Assembly (NCBI RefSeq): GCF_000152705.1
Contig: NZ_CH672413.1
Location: 992,001-1,056,000 of the forward strand
Reading direction: 5' to 3'
Origin: Janibacter sp. HTCC2649
Lineage (GTDB): Bacteria > Actinomycetota > Actinomycetes > Actinomycetales > Dermatophilaceae
Length of the DNA: 64,000 bases
Within the stretch, counting starts at the first letter, position 1, and every line of letters starts with the position of its first letter. This document shows positions 1 to 8,999 of this stretch, piece by piece. The position numbers and the translations under genes were made by a program. The notes beneath the pieces were generated by a model that was given only the letters and a program-made list of their open reading frames with translations, was not told where the DNA came from and did not search any database.

Positions 1-120
1 GGCACGCCACCGCTCGCCCAGACGGGCGCCTCCCCCGCTGTGCCGCTTATCGTGGCCGGCGCCCTGCTCTTCATCGGCTTCGGCCTCCGTCGGCTCTCGG
101 GCTTGCGACACCGCGCATAG
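1..120 (+). CDS. C-terminal end of a LAXTG cell-wall-anchored surface protein (5' part outside window)
   Basis: Reading frame 1 is open from base 1 to a TAG stop at 118-120 and gives 39 residues. They contain LAQTG at residues 5-9, a hydrophobic segment of about 20 residues (ASPAVPLIVAGALLFIGFGL) and a basic tail rich in Arg. This is the three-part sorting signal of sortase substrates, and LAXTG is the form recognised by class E sortases of high-GC actinobacteria. The protein is therefore probably exported and linked to peptidoglycan after cleavage between T and G. Nothing can be said about its extracellular part, which lies upstream of the window. Confidence 0.75.
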   Translation, partial: GTPPLAQTGASPAVPLIVAGALLFIGFGLRRLSGLRHRA

Positions 121-190
121 CTCTCTCAGCGCGGAACGCGCTGGCGATTGCTCTGGACACAGACCTGCCCCCGGCTGGCAGGATCAGTCC

Positions 191-1024
191 GTGCAGGAGT
201 CGCGGACCCACGAGTCGGACACCCGGAAGCTCGACGTCCGGTTGCTCACGGCGATCGCCGAGATGCGCGAGGCCGACCTCCTCCTGCGGAAGGTCTGGGG
301 AGCCGGGCCCGGTGACGACGCCCCGTTCACCGTGGACACGATGCGGGCCCTCTCGCACACGGGCGGCTACGTCGCGGCGGCCTTCCTGGACGACGAGATG
401 GTCGGCGTCGCCGGAGGCTTCCACGCAATCTCCGGTCCGCTGCACTCGCACGTCGCCGGGGTGATCCCGGGCTTGCAGGGCAAGGGAATCGGCCTGGCGA
501 TGAAGCAGCACCAGCGCTCCTGGGCGGCCGGCCACGGCATTGCCTCGGTGTCCTGGACCTATGACCCCCTCATCCGCCGCAACGCCTACTTCAACCTTGC
601 CCGCCTCGGCGCACAGGCGGTCGAGTACCTACCGGAGTTCTACGGAGTCATCAACGACAGCATCAACGCGGGTGACCTCACTGACCGGTTGTATGTCGAC
701 TGGCCGGTGGCTGAGGGCGCGCCGGCCGAACTCCCGCCGCTGGAGTCCTTCGAGGCCGTCGTCGACGTCACCGGCACGCGACCCGTGACCCCCACGACTG
801 AGCCGACCGAGTGGGCGCCGCTCGTGCGATGCGCCGTCCCCGCCGACATCGAGGCGCTGCGCCGCACCGACCCGGATGCGGCGCGAGCGTGGCGCCTGGC
901 CGTACGTGCCGGACTGCACGGCGCCATGGCTGCCGGCTACCGGGTCGTCGGCTTCGACCGATCGGGCTGGTACCTCCTGCAACGCCCCGACTCCGACCAC
1001 ACCGACACCCCACGAGAACGCTGA
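191..1024 (+). CDS. GNAT-fold acetyltransferase, COG3375 type
   Basis: 277 residues from a GTG start. The acetyl-CoA loop is visible as GVIPGLQGKGIGLAMKQHQR (residues about 97-116), followed by VSWTYDPLIRRNAYFNLARL. That arrangement is typical of the COG3375 predicted acetyltransferases, which often sit next to MenC/N-succinylamino-acid racemase genes. Here the gene ends 7 bp before such a racemase, so the two are very likely cotranscribed. In N-succinylamino acid racemase systems a neighbouring GNAT enzyme supplies the N-succinyl group; transferring that role to this protein is inference. The substrate is unknown. No strong Shine-Dalgarno precedes the GTG. Confidence 0.7.
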   Translation: MQESRTHESDTRKLDVRLLTAIAEMREADLLLRKVWGAGPGDDAPFTVDTMRALSHTGGYVAAAFLDDEMVGVAGGFHAISGPLHSHVAGVIPGLQGKGIGLAMKQHQRSWAAGHGIASVSWTYDPLIRRNAYFNLARLGAQAVEYLPEFYGVINDSINAGDLTDRLYVDWPVAEGAPAELPPLESFEAVVDVTGTRPVTPTTEPTEWAPLVRCAVPADIEALRRTDPDAARAWRLAVRAGLHGAMAAGYRVVGFDRSGWYLLQRPDSDHTDTPRER

Positions 1025-1031
1025 GGCCACG

Positions 1032-2141
1032 ATGAAGATCGAGAGAGTCGAACTCCGCGAAGTCGCGCTGCCTCTGGTCACGCCGTTCCGCACATCGGTG
1101 GGCAGTCAGGACCACCGCAACGCATTGCTCGTGCAGATCACGACGGCCGACGGGGTCATCGGCTGGGGAGAGTGCGTCGCCGAGGACGATCCGTACTACT
1201 TCGCGGAGTACCTGTCCGGCGAGCAGGAGGTCCTGCGCCGCTGGCTGGTGCCGACACTCGCGGCCGAGTCGGACCTGCGCGCGGCCCACGTCCCGGGACT
1301 GCTGCGGTCCCTGCGCGGGCACACGATGGCGAAGGCCGCGATCGAGATGGCCGTGCTCGACGCGGAGCTGCGGGCCCTCGGGGTGTCGCTGGCGAGGCAT
1401 CTCGGCGCCGTTCACACGTCCGTCCCTGTCGGCGTCTCGGTCGGAATCATGGACACCCTCGACGCCCTGGTCGACGCTGTCGACGGCTACCTCGTCGAGG
1501 GCTATGTCCGGGTCAAGCTCAAGATCGAACCGGGCTGGGACCTCGAGCCGGTGCGCCTCATCCGCGAGACCTTCGGACCGGACCTCGACCTGCAGGTCGA
1601 CGCCAACACGGCCTACGGACCCAACGACATCCCCTACCTGCGTCGACTCGATGACTTCGGACTGGTCCTGATCGAGCAGCCCTTCGACCCCGATGACCTC
1701 GACAGCCACGTGCGACTGGCTGCCAGGGTCGACACCCCGATCTGCCTCGACGAGTCGATCCGGTCGGCGCGGGACGCCGCCACGGCGTTGCGGATCGGCG
1801 CCTGTTCGATCGTGAACATCAAGCCCGGACGAGTCGGTGGCTACCTCGAGTCCCGCCGGATCCATGACCTCTGCCAGGCAACGGGCGTGCCGGTGTGGTG
1901 TGGAGGGATGCTCGAGACCGGGATCGGCCGTGCAGCCAACCTGGCGCTTGCAGCGCTGCCCGGCTTCACGCTCCCGGGCGACATCTCCGCGACCGCTCGC
2001 TACTACGAGCGCGACATCACGGCGCCGTTCGTGCTCCACGAGGGCCGACTGGCAGTCCCCGACGGTCCGGGCATCGGCATCGAGCCCAACCCCGACGACC
2101 TCGAGGCAGCAACGACTTCGGTGGACGTCCTGACGTTCTGA
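1032..2141 (+). CDS. Enolase-superfamily racemase/dehydratase: o-succinylbenzoate synthase / N-acylamino acid racemase
   Basis: 369 residues; the ATG at 1032 is preceded by GAGG and gives the family N-terminus (MKIERVELREVALPL). The catalytic set of the MLE subgroup is complete: K162-L-K164, metal ligands D190 (VDANTAY), E215 (IEQPF) and D240 (CLDES), and the second base K264 (NIKPGR). Enzymes of this type either make o-succinylbenzoate for menaquinone (MenC) or racemise N-succinyl amino acids; some do both. No other men gene is nearby, and the upstream partner is an acetyltransferase, so the amino-acid racemase role seems more likely. That choice is inference from context. Confidence 0.8.
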   Translation: MKIERVELREVALPLVTPFRTSVGSQDHRNALLVQITTADGVIGWGECVAEDDPYYFAEYLSGEQEVLRRWLVPTLAAESDLRAAHVPGLLRSLRGHTMAKAAIEMAVLDAELRALGVSLARHLGAVHTSVPVGVSVGIMDTLDALVDAVDGYLVEGYVRVKLKIEPGWDLEPVRLIRETFGPDLDLQVDANTAYGPNDIPYLRRLDDFGLVLIEQPFDPDDLDSHVRLAARVDTPICLDESIRSARDAATALRIGACSIVNIKPGRVGGYLESRRIHDLCQATGVPVWCGGMLETGIGRAANLALAALPGFTLPGDISATARYYERDITAPFVLHEGRLAVPDGPGIGIEPNPDDLEAATTSVDVLTF

Positions 2142-2245
2142 GCGGCGCGCCACGAGGACTCATGGCATTTCGCTCGCCGCGCGCTGGGGCGCACTCAGTG
2201 CCAGACTCATCGTGTGAACAAGTTACGTTTGCCGGCTATTCATCG

Positions 2246-2258
2246 GGAAATTGTTTCC
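2246..2258. promoter_or_regulatory. Candidate operator, GGAAA-TTG-TTTCC
   Basis: A perfect 5-bp inverted repeat around a 3-bp centre, within an unusually AT-rich stretch about 30 bp upstream of the preferred start of the secreted glycosidase gene. The RpiR regulator encoded at 5778-6626 is a possible binder, but no clear second copy was found in the promoter region at 7445-7567. Confidence 0.3.
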
Positions 2259-2288
2259 ACCACACTCCGCCGCGGTGGACTTCTCGAC

Positions 2289-5200
2289 ATGCCCGCCTCC
2301 TCGCGATCGACCCGCTCTCGCACCTGGAAGGGCCTCGTCGCTGCGACGATCGCCCTCCCCCTCGGCCTCCTCGCTCCGACCGGAGCCCAGGCTTCCCCCA
2401 CTGGCCCTGACGGCGATGGCAACGCCCCCGTCACGGCCGGCGTTGATCCGTCAGCCGGGCGAATCGCCGCTGGCAGCTCCAACGTCAGCGAGCCGAGAAT
2501 CGTTGCGCCGCAGGCGAATCAGACCAACGATCGCCTCTGGCTGAGCGACGTGACCAGGCCGGTTGCACCCGCGGTGTCGCTGCGCTCCTTCGAGTGGCTC
2601 GATGCGGGCGGGTTCATGCGTGGCGACCTGCTCAAGGTCGACCTGGCCGCGGGTTCGGTGAAGCCGGACTACATCAACTCCGGCAAGGTGGCGTTGGCGA
2701 CCCCACTGACGGAGCAGGCCGAACCTCGCCGCGCCGTGGCGGCTGTCAACGGCGACTACTTCGACATCAACAACTCGAGCGCCCCCGAGGGCGGCGCCAA
2801 GCAACTCGACGGCACGGTCGTCAAGGGCCCGAACCCGGGCCACAACTACGCGCTCGGGGTGGGCGACACCAATCTCGGCCAGATCACCTCGATGTTCCTG
2901 CAGGGCAGCATCTCCCTTCCGACTGGATCCATCCCACTGGACGGCCTCAACCAGACCACCATCCCCACCAACGGAGTCACCGTCTTCACTCCCCTCTGGG
3001 GTGACTACACCCGAACCCGTGTCACCGGCGGAGCGACGAAGGTCCGCGAGGTCGTGACCCGCGGCGGCGTGGTCGAGTCCGTCGCCACGGTCGCCGGTGA
3101 AGGACAGCTCGACAAGGACCAGCTCGCCATCGTCGGACGCGGCGCCGGAGCGGACACACTGGCTGCCCTCAATGTCGGCGACAAGGTGTCCGTGGACTAC
3201 GCCCTGCGCAACGAGGGCGCCAACCTCAAGATGGCGATCTCCGGCAACACGATGCTGCTCAAGGACAACGTCGTCCTCCCCCAGACCGACAAGGCCATCC
3301 ATCCGCGCACCGCCATCGGTTTCGACGCGGACGGTTCCACGATGTTCGTTCTCACGGTCGACGGCCGCATGGCCGCCTCTCGGGGCATGACCTACGCAGA
3401 GACGGGCGCGTTCCTCAAGGAGGTCGGCGCCACCTCCGGCATCAACCTCGACGGCGGCGGGTCCTCGACGATGCTCGCCCGAGAGGCTGGCGAGACCGAC
3501 CTCGACGTCGAGAACCAGCCGTCCGACGGGCACCTGCGTCCCGTCCCCGATGGCGTCGGGCTGTTCGCCGCCGCCGGCTCCGGACAGGTGCGCGGCCTGC
3601 GTCTCATCACCACGTCCGACGAGGAGAACGTCGACCTCCTTCGCGTCTTCCCCGGCTTCACTCGGCAGCTCTCTGCCCTGGGACACGACGAGACGTACGC
3701 ACCCGTGGCGGCCTCACCGGCATACCGGGCGCAGGGGAACGCGACCATCTCGACAACGGGACTGCTGCGCGCGAGCGCACCAGGCGACGTCGTCGCCACC
3801 GCGGAGATCAAGGCCCTCAAGGAGACCCTCACGCTCACCGTGCTGGGACCGCTGGCACGCTTGCGGCCCAGCGTTGACAGGGTCTCGATCCTCGACCCCG
3901 CCGAGGCCTCGACCTTCCGCGTCGTCGGGGCTGATGCCAACGGTTTCGAGACTCCGCTGGAGACCGGCAACGTCACGCTGGACTACGACAAGGCACTGGT
4001 CGACGTCACGAGCGAGGGTGTCGACTTCACCGTCAGGGCCAAGCCGGGTGTCACCACCGGCGCCGTCGTCATCAAGGCCACCGCCAAGGGCGTCGTCACT
4101 CACATCCCGGTCGCGATCGGCTCGGTCAGCACGACCCTGAGCACCTTCGATGACGCCGCGACGTGGCGCTTCACCCAGGCCCGCGCGGCTGGCTCGGTCG
4201 AGCCAGCACCGGGTCGCGAGGGCGGCACCGGCCTGAAGATGAACTACGACTTCACCCTGTCGACGGCCACGCGGGTCGGCTACGCCCGACCGGCCACGCC
4301 GATCACGATCACCCAGGGCCAACCGCTCGCGCTGGGCGTCTGGGTCCTCGGTGACGGCAAGGGTGCGTGGACGTCGTTCGGCATCAGCGACGGCGAGGGC
4401 AAGGCCGCGTCGCTCTACGGGCCCTACATCACCTGGACCGGTTGGAAGTACATGGAAGTGCCCGTCCCGCAGACCCTCCCCGGACCGGTCACACTCAATT
4501 TCGTGGCGGCCATCGAGACGGGCGCGGCCCGCTCCTACACGGGCGCCATCGTCTTCGACGACCTGGTCGTCAAGACCGCTCCGCCCGTGAGCGGGCCTGA
4601 CGTCCCGGTCGTTCAGGACCCGGTGGTGCAGCAGCACACCGCCCTCAGCACGACCGGTGAGCAGTTCAGCTACGCAGTGATGTCGGACGGTCAGTTCACG
4701 GCAGACAACCAGTCGCTCGTGCCGGCCGTGCGTCGCACGATGCGCGAAATCGTCGCCAGCACACCGGATTTCGTCGTCATCACCGGTGACCTCGTCGACA
4801 CGGGCTACCCCGCCGACTTCGCGCTGGCCAAGAAAGTCATCGACGAGGAGCTCACCGCCAAGGGGGTGAAGTGGTACTACCTCCCGGGCAACCATGAGAT
4901 CTACGGCCCCGGGTCGACGAGCAACTTCAGCGCCGTCTTCGGGGCGACGCACCACAGCTTCGTCCACAAGGGCACGCGCTTCGTCCTGCTCGACTCCTCC
5001 ACGGGCACACTGCGCGGCGGCGGGTTCGACCAGTGGCAGATGCTGCGGTCGGCCCTCGATGACGCCACGACCAACGACGCCGTCAACGGTGTTGTCGTCG
5101 GCTGGCACCACCCGCCGCGCGACCCCAGCCCCGTCAAGGCATCGCAGATGCTCGACCGGGTCGAGGCCCAGACCGTGGAGAACTGGCTGTCCGACTTCCG

Positions 5201-5744
5201 CGCCAGGACCGGCAAGGGTGCGCTCTTCGTCGGTGGCCACGTCGGTGCCTTCTCCGCAGGGCGCGTCAACGCCGTGCCCTACGTCATCAACGGCAACTCG
5301 GGCAAGGCTCCATCGACCTCACCCGACGAGGGCGGCTTCTCCGGGTGGACCACCGTTCGCATCGACCCCGAGGCGCCTCGCACCCCAGCGCCCAAGCTCT
5401 ATCGCGTCGACCCGGCCGACCCCGGCCCTCACCCGTGGGCACGCGTCCAGATCCGTCCGCACGTCGACGAACTCACGGTGAGTATGCCGCCCCTCACCGT
5501 GGGTGCCTCGGTGCCCGTCACGACCACGGTCACCCAGGGCACGCGCACCTTCCCGCTCGCCTATCCGGTGAGTGCGTCGTGGAGCGGTGAACGGGTCCAC
5601 GTCGGAACGGGACCGGCCCCCGCAACTGCTGTCGCGGCATACTCCCCCGCGACCGGGAAGGTGACCGGCCTGCGGGCCGGAACGGGCACGCTCACGGTGA
5701 CCGTCAATGGCGTGAGCCGGACGGCCACGGTGACCGTCGGCTGA
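2289..5744 (+). CDS. Secreted phosphodiester glycosidase (NAGPA/DUF2233) fused to a calcineurin-like metallophosphatase with Ig-like C-terminus
   Basis: 1151 residues from the ATG at 2289, which follows GGTGG. A GTG at 2214 would add 25 residues before a clear signal peptide: basic start, hydrophobic core, AQA cleavage site near residue 35. The NAGPA-like domain shows AAVNGDYFD (about residue 152) and GINLDGGGSST (about 386). A middle beta-rich region follows, then a metallophosphatase with GDLVD (about 831), GNHE (866), GWHH (937) and GGHVG (981). The usual D-x-H is D-G-Q at about 798, and the last GHxH lacks its second His. The end resembles a Big2 Ig-like repeat. The family hydrolyses sugar-phosphodiester linkages in walls or teichoic-type polymers; the exact substrate is unknown. 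The protein is probably extracellular. Confidence 0.8.
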   Translation: MPASSRSTRSRTWKGLVAATIALPLGLLAPTGAQASPTGPDGDGNAPVTAGVDPSAGRIAAGSSNVSEPRIVAPQANQTNDRLWLSDVTRPVAPAVSLRSFEWLDAGGFMRGDLLKVDLAAGSVKPDYINSGKVALATPLTEQAEPRRAVAAVNGDYFDINNSSAPEGGAKQLDGTVVKGPNPGHNYALGVGDTNLGQITSMFLQGSISLPTGSIPLDGLNQTTIPTNGVTVFTPLWGDYTRTRVTGGATKVREVVTRGGVVESVATVAGEGQLDKDQLAIVGRGAGADTLAALNVGDKVSVDYALRNEGANLKMAISGNTMLLKDNVVLPQTDKAIHPRTAIGFDADGSTMFVLTVDGRMAASRGMTYAETGAFLKEVGATSGINLDGGGSSTMLAREAGETDLDVENQPSDGHLRPVPDGVGLFAAAGSGQVRGLRLITTSDEENVDLLRVFPGFTRQLSALGHDETYAPVAASPAYRAQGNATISTTGLLRASAPGDVVATAEIKALKETLTLTVLGPLARLRPSVDRVSILDPAEASTFRVVGADANGFETPLETGNVTLDYDKALVDVTSEGVDFTVRAKPGVTTGAVVIKATAKGVVTHIPVAIGSVSTTLSTFDDAATWRFTQARAAGSVEPAPGREGGTGLKMNYDFTLSTATRVGYARPATPITITQGQPLALGVWVLGDGKGAWTSFGISDGEGKAASLYGPYITWTGWKYMEVPVPQTLPGPVTLNFVAAIETGAARSYTGAIVFDDLVVKTAPPVSGPDVPVVQDPVVQQHTALSTTGEQFSYAVMSDGQFTADNQSLVPAVRRTMREIVASTPDFVVITGDLVDTGYPADFALAKKVIDEELTAKGVKWYYLPGNHEIYGPGSTSNFSAVFGATHHSFVHKGTRFVLLDSSTGTLRGGGFDQWQMLRSALDDATTNDAVNGVVVGWHHPPRDPSPVKASQMLDRVEAQTVENWLSDFRARTGKGALFVGGHVGAFSAGRVNAVPYVINGNSGKAPSTSPDEGGFSGWTTVRIDPEAPRTPAPKLYRVDPADPGPHPWARVQIRPHVDELTVSMPPLTVGASVPVTTTVTQGTRTFPLAYPVSASWSGERVHVGTGPAPATAVAAYSPATGKVTGLRAGTGTLTVTVNGVSRTATVTVG

Positions 5745-5777
5745 GTGGTGGCGGTCCGGGCAGTGCTCGGGGCAACC

Positions 5778-6626
5778 TCAGGTGAGGACGTCTTCGCCAG
5801 AGGACTGTTCCCACTTCTCCATCCGACGCAGGGCCTTCTGCCCCAGAGACTGCAGCACACCGTCCACCAAGAGCTCAGCGAGCACGAAGGCGGCGGCAGC
5901 CGAGTCGAACGGACCCACTGACGCCACCGATGTCGTGAGGGTGACCGTGGCGACGTCGGCAACGGGAGAGAGCCACTCGTCCGTGACACAGATGATGGTC
6001 GTGCCCTTCGCGGACAGCGCCACGGCAGCTTCGACGGTCGATGACTGGTAGCGACGCAGATCGAAGATCACCGCAACGTCTCGACGGCGGGCGTCAATGG
6101 CCAGCGACGAGCCCGTGTTCATGGCGTCGTCGAGCGTGCTCACACCGGGTCGGACCTGCTGCAGGTGGAAGGCGAGGTAGCGCGCGATGAACCCCGAATA
6201 GCGCCCACCAAGAACGCAGACGCGTCGCTTCGGGTCGGAGAGGAGGGCGACGGCGGCGTCGATGTCCGCCTTGGGAATCGCCTCCAATGAACGCGCCGCC
6301 TCGCCCACGGTGACGGCGACGGCGTCGTCGAACCAGTGACGGGAACCGGTGCGACGATCCGTGCTCTCGCCGTACTGGCTGACCGGCGAGGCCGCCCTCT
6401 CGGACAGTTCAGCAACGAGTCCGGCCTGAAGTTCGGAGAATCCGCCGTAACCCAGAGAACGGGCAAAACGCACCACGGTGGCGGCGCTGACATTGGCAGC
6501 CCGCCCGAAATCCGAACTCGTCCCGAGGGCTGCCGATGGGTAGTCGGACAGGAGCGCGCGCGCCAGCAGCTTCTCCCTCGGGGAGAGGCTGCTCATGTCG
6601 CGACGAACGCGATCCGCGACGGTCAT
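5778..6626 (-). CDS. RpiR/MurR-family transcriptional regulator
   Basis: 282 residues. The N-terminal helix-turn-helix (residues about 1-77) has the family phrases LSPREKLLARALL and NVSAATVVRFARSLGYGGF. A SIS sugar-phosphate-type domain follows (about 125-255; VCVLGGRYSGFIARYLA and TIICVTDEWLSPVA). These proteins bind promoter DNA and sense a small metabolite through the SIS domain. The ATG overlaps the stop of the upstream amidotransferase gene by 4 bp (ATGA), so the two are translationally coupled. Its position beside a divergent amine-utilisation operon suggests it controls that operon. The ligand is not evident. Confidence 0.88.
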   Translation of the reverse strand: MTVADRVRRDMSSLSPREKLLARALLSDYPSAALGTSSDFGRAANVSAATVVRFARSLGYGGFSELQAGLVAELSERAASPVSQYGESTDRRTGSRHWFDDAVAVTVGEAARSLEAIPKADIDAAVALLSDPKRRVCVLGGRYSGFIARYLAFHLQQVRPGVSTLDDAMNTGSSLAIDARRRDVAVIFDLRRYQSSTVEAAVALSAKGTTIICVTDEWLSPVADVATVTLTTSVASVGPFDSAAAAFVLAELLVDGVLQSLGQKALRRMEKWEQSSGEDVLT

Positions 6627-7444
6627 GCGTGTGCGGGCGACGATGCGTCGCTGGAGGTGACGGCCACGAGTTCACGCTCGAGGGTCTCGGTGTCGACCAT
6701 CAGGATCGTGTTGTCCGGCAGGGGCTCCCAGCCGGCCCCACGGATCCCGCTCGACGCGATGAGGACCCGCTCCTCGTCGGCGCGCATGGCCATCGTGAAG
6801 TAGCGGTCGAGATGGCCCTGCGGCGCCGTCGAGGCATCCGGGTAGAGCGCCAGGATGTCGTCGGTTGGCCCGGAGGCCAGGGCGTTGACGTGAACGGCAG
6901 CGAGACGGTGTGGCGCGAGGATGATCGCGTTGAGGCTCGAGTTCGGGAACTGGGCATGAAGGCGCGTCACCGCATCGATGATGCCCGAGTCGACGTCTTC
7001 GGCGTCCGCGACGCACTGCGCGACAAAACGAAAGTAGCGCTCACTGTCGGTGTCGCCTCGCAGGCCCTGGGCGAACTCGGGCCGCAGCAGTGCCTGCAGG
7101 GCGGAGATCGGCGCGATGCTGCCGTTGTGTGCCAGCGCCAGTTCGCCGCGCACAAAGGGGTGAGTGTTGCCGTCGGCGACGTCGAGCCCGTCGGTCGCCC
7201 ACCGAAGGTGCACCAGCCCACTCCCGGCCAGAGCCGTGTCGGCAAGTTGCCGGTATGCCGGGTCGTTGGCGGCGCTGTCCGGCGACGTTGCGCTGTGGAT
7301 CGCCTCAGAGTCTGCCTGCCATGCCATGCCCCACCCGTCTGCGTGCAGCTGCGAGAGCGAGGTGAACTCCGTGAACAACTCAGTGCCCAGGGACGTGGCC
7401 ACTGGTTCGGCCCGGCGGCCGGCGTATCCGAGCAAGCGACACAT
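6623..7444 (-). CDS. Class II glutamine amidotransferase-fold hydrolase (EgtC/YafJ-like)
   Basis: 273 residues when started at the ATG at 7444, which follows AAAGGTG and exposes the catalytic Cys2 (MCRLLGYAG). Longer starts would bury this nucleophile. Other family marks are HADGWGMAW, LVHLRWAT, NTHPF and ALAHNGSI. The best-known relative, EgtC, does not transfer ammonia but cleaves a gamma-glutamyl amide in ergothioneine synthesis. Beside a glutamine-synthetase-like ligase and an aminotransferase, the likely job is release of glutamate from a gamma-glutamylated intermediate, analogous to PuuD in putrescine degradation. That role is inference. The gene is upstream of and coupled to the RpiR regulator, and divergent from the ligase operon. 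Confidence 0.8.
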   Translation of the reverse strand: MCRLLGYAGRRAEPVATSLGTELFTEFTSLSQLHADGWGMAWQADSEAIHSATSPDSAANDPAYRQLADTALAGSGLVHLRWATDGLDVADGNTHPFVRGELALAHNGSIAPISALQALLRPEFAQGLRGDTDSERYFRFVAQCVADAEDVDSGIIDAVTRLHAQFPNSSLNAIILAPHRLAAVHVNALASGPTDDILALYPDASTAPQGHLDRYFTMAMRADEERVLIASSGIRGAGWEPLPDNTILMVDTETLERELVAVTSSDASSPAHA

Positions 7445-7576
7445 GGTGTTGCACCTTTCAGACAGATCGAGATGTGAGCAATCCCTAGGCAAGACCAGCG
7501 CGATCGGCTATACATGGGGATGAAACGACCATAGCAAATTCCTCACTATCTGCCCATAACGAAATGGATGATTCAC

Positions 7577-8917
7577 ATGGTCACGCAGTCCACCCTCACG
7601 GATCGGGCCGAACACCTGCGCGGTCTCGGTGCCCGCACCCTCACCGGCGTGGTCAGCGACACCGGTGGGGTTCTTCGCGCGAAGACTGTGCCGGCAGCCC
7701 GCATCGAGAGCTTCGCGCGCTCGGGCATGGGCGCGTCCCTGACCTGGCCCGTGTTCTGCGTCGACAACGCCGTCGCGGTCACCGAGGCGCTGGGAGTCGT
7801 CGGTGACCTGCGGCTTGCGGCCGACCTCGACGCCGCCGTCGTCCTGGACCAAGGATTCGGTTGGGCGCCCTGCGACGTCCGGGACCAGGAAGGTGCACGA
7901 TCACCGCTGTGCTGGCGCGACGTGACGCGGCGATCGGTCAAGAGGCTCGCCGCCCTCGGGATCAGCGCGCTCGTCGGCCACGAGATGGAGTTCACCTTCT
8001 TCACCGAGGCCGGTGACGTCCTGGGTGCCAGCGGGTGGGCAGCGTATGGCCTCGCTCCCCACAGCGAGCTCTCCGAGGTCCTCACCCAGATCTGCGAACG
8101 TCTGTCCGCCGCGGGGGTGCCCGTCGAGCAGATTCACGCGGAGTATGGCCAAGGCCAGTACGAGCTCTCGCTTCCCCCTCTCGAGCCACTCCGGAGCGCG
8201 GACGCCGTCCTCCTCGCCCGCACGGTGATCGGGCGCGTCGGTCGTGAACACGGTCTGCGCGCGAGCTTCTCACCGGTTCCCTTCGAGGGCGCGGCGGGCA
8301 ACGGCGCACACCTCCACACGTCGTTCGCTCGCGACGGTTCGCCTTTGCTCGCGGGCGGACCCGGACCGCGAGGGATGCACCTGGAGGCAGCCTCTGCCAT
8401 CGCAGGCATCGTCGCCAACCTTCCCGGTGCCATGACTGTCATGGCTGGGACAGTGGTCTCCGGTGAGCGGATGGCGCCCGGGCACTGGTCCGGCGCTCAC
8501 GCCTGCTGGGGCCACGAGAACCGTGAGGCTGCGGTCCGGCTTCTCGCAGCCAACAACGGCAATCCACATGGTGCCAACGTCGAGGTGAAGTGCGTTGACG
8601 CCGGCGCCAACCCCTACCTGGCCACAGGCATCGTCCTCGGCCTCGCGGCCCACGGCATCGAGCGATCGCTCACCCTCTCGCCGGAGGTGACCGGGGATCC
8701 CGCAGCGCTCTCGGACGCCGACAAAGTGCGAGGTGGGGTCGTGCAACTCCAGGCCGATCGAGCTCTGCAGCTCAAGGACTTCCGCGCCTCTGGACCGGTG
8801 GGCGACATCCTGGGTCCCGAGCTGAGCGCTGCACTCGAAGCGGTGCGAACGCACGAGCTCACGGCCTACGAAGGCCAAGACGCGCGCACGCTCACCCGAT
8901 ACCTCTGGTCTGCCTGA
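7577..8917 (+). CDS. Glutamine synthetase-family gamma-glutamyl-amide ligase
   Basis: 446 residues from the ATG at 7577; another ATG at 7568 adds three residues. GS-type motifs include GHEMEFTFF, QIHAEYGQGQYELSLPP, NGAHLHTSF and NREAAVRLLAANNGN. The length and divergent N-terminus fit the GlnA3/GlnA4/PuuA/FluG group rather than housekeeping GlnA. Those enzymes use ATP to join glutamate to an amine (polyamine, ethanolamine, alkylamine). The following permease, aminotransferase and amidohydrolase support a catabolic ligase. The amine cannot be named from sequence. The 122-bp gap to the divergent amidotransferase gene carries both promoters and is comparatively AT-rich. Confidence 0.82.
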   Translation: MVTQSTLTDRAEHLRGLGARTLTGVVSDTGGVLRAKTVPAARIESFARSGMGASLTWPVFCVDNAVAVTEALGVVGDLRLAADLDAAVVLDQGFGWAPCDVRDQEGARSPLCWRDVTRRSVKRLAALGISALVGHEMEFTFFTEAGDVLGASGWAAYGLAPHSELSEVLTQICERLSAAGVPVEQIHAEYGQGQYELSLPPLEPLRSADAVLLARTVIGRVGREHGLRASFSPVPFEGAAGNGAHLHTSFARDGSPLLAGGPGPRGMHLEAASAIAGIVANLPGAMTVMAGTVVSGERMAPGHWSGAHACWGHENREAAVRLLAANNGNPHGANVEVKCVDAGANPYLATGIVLGLAAHGIERSLTLSPEVTGDPAALSDADKVRGGVVQLQADRALQLKDFRASGPVGDILGPELSAALEAVRTHELTAYEGQDARTLTRYLWSA

Positions 8918-8999
8918 TCCATCGCCCTGACAACGCCTTTCTGTCCCTTCCCAGCGCTCACTCAGCACCCTGGTCCACCCTGCCCCGAAGGAGTCACCA

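Noticed and set aside
768-5240. Minus-strand open frames of 411 to 508 codons in the first 5 kb
   Set aside because: They lie opposite the racemase and the secreted glycosidase and carry no recognisable motif.
7445-7567. RpiR operator in the divergent ligase/amidotransferase promoter
   Set aside because: Only imperfect half-sites (GCTAT/ATAGC region near 7516-7545) were seen; no repeat convincing enough to annotate.
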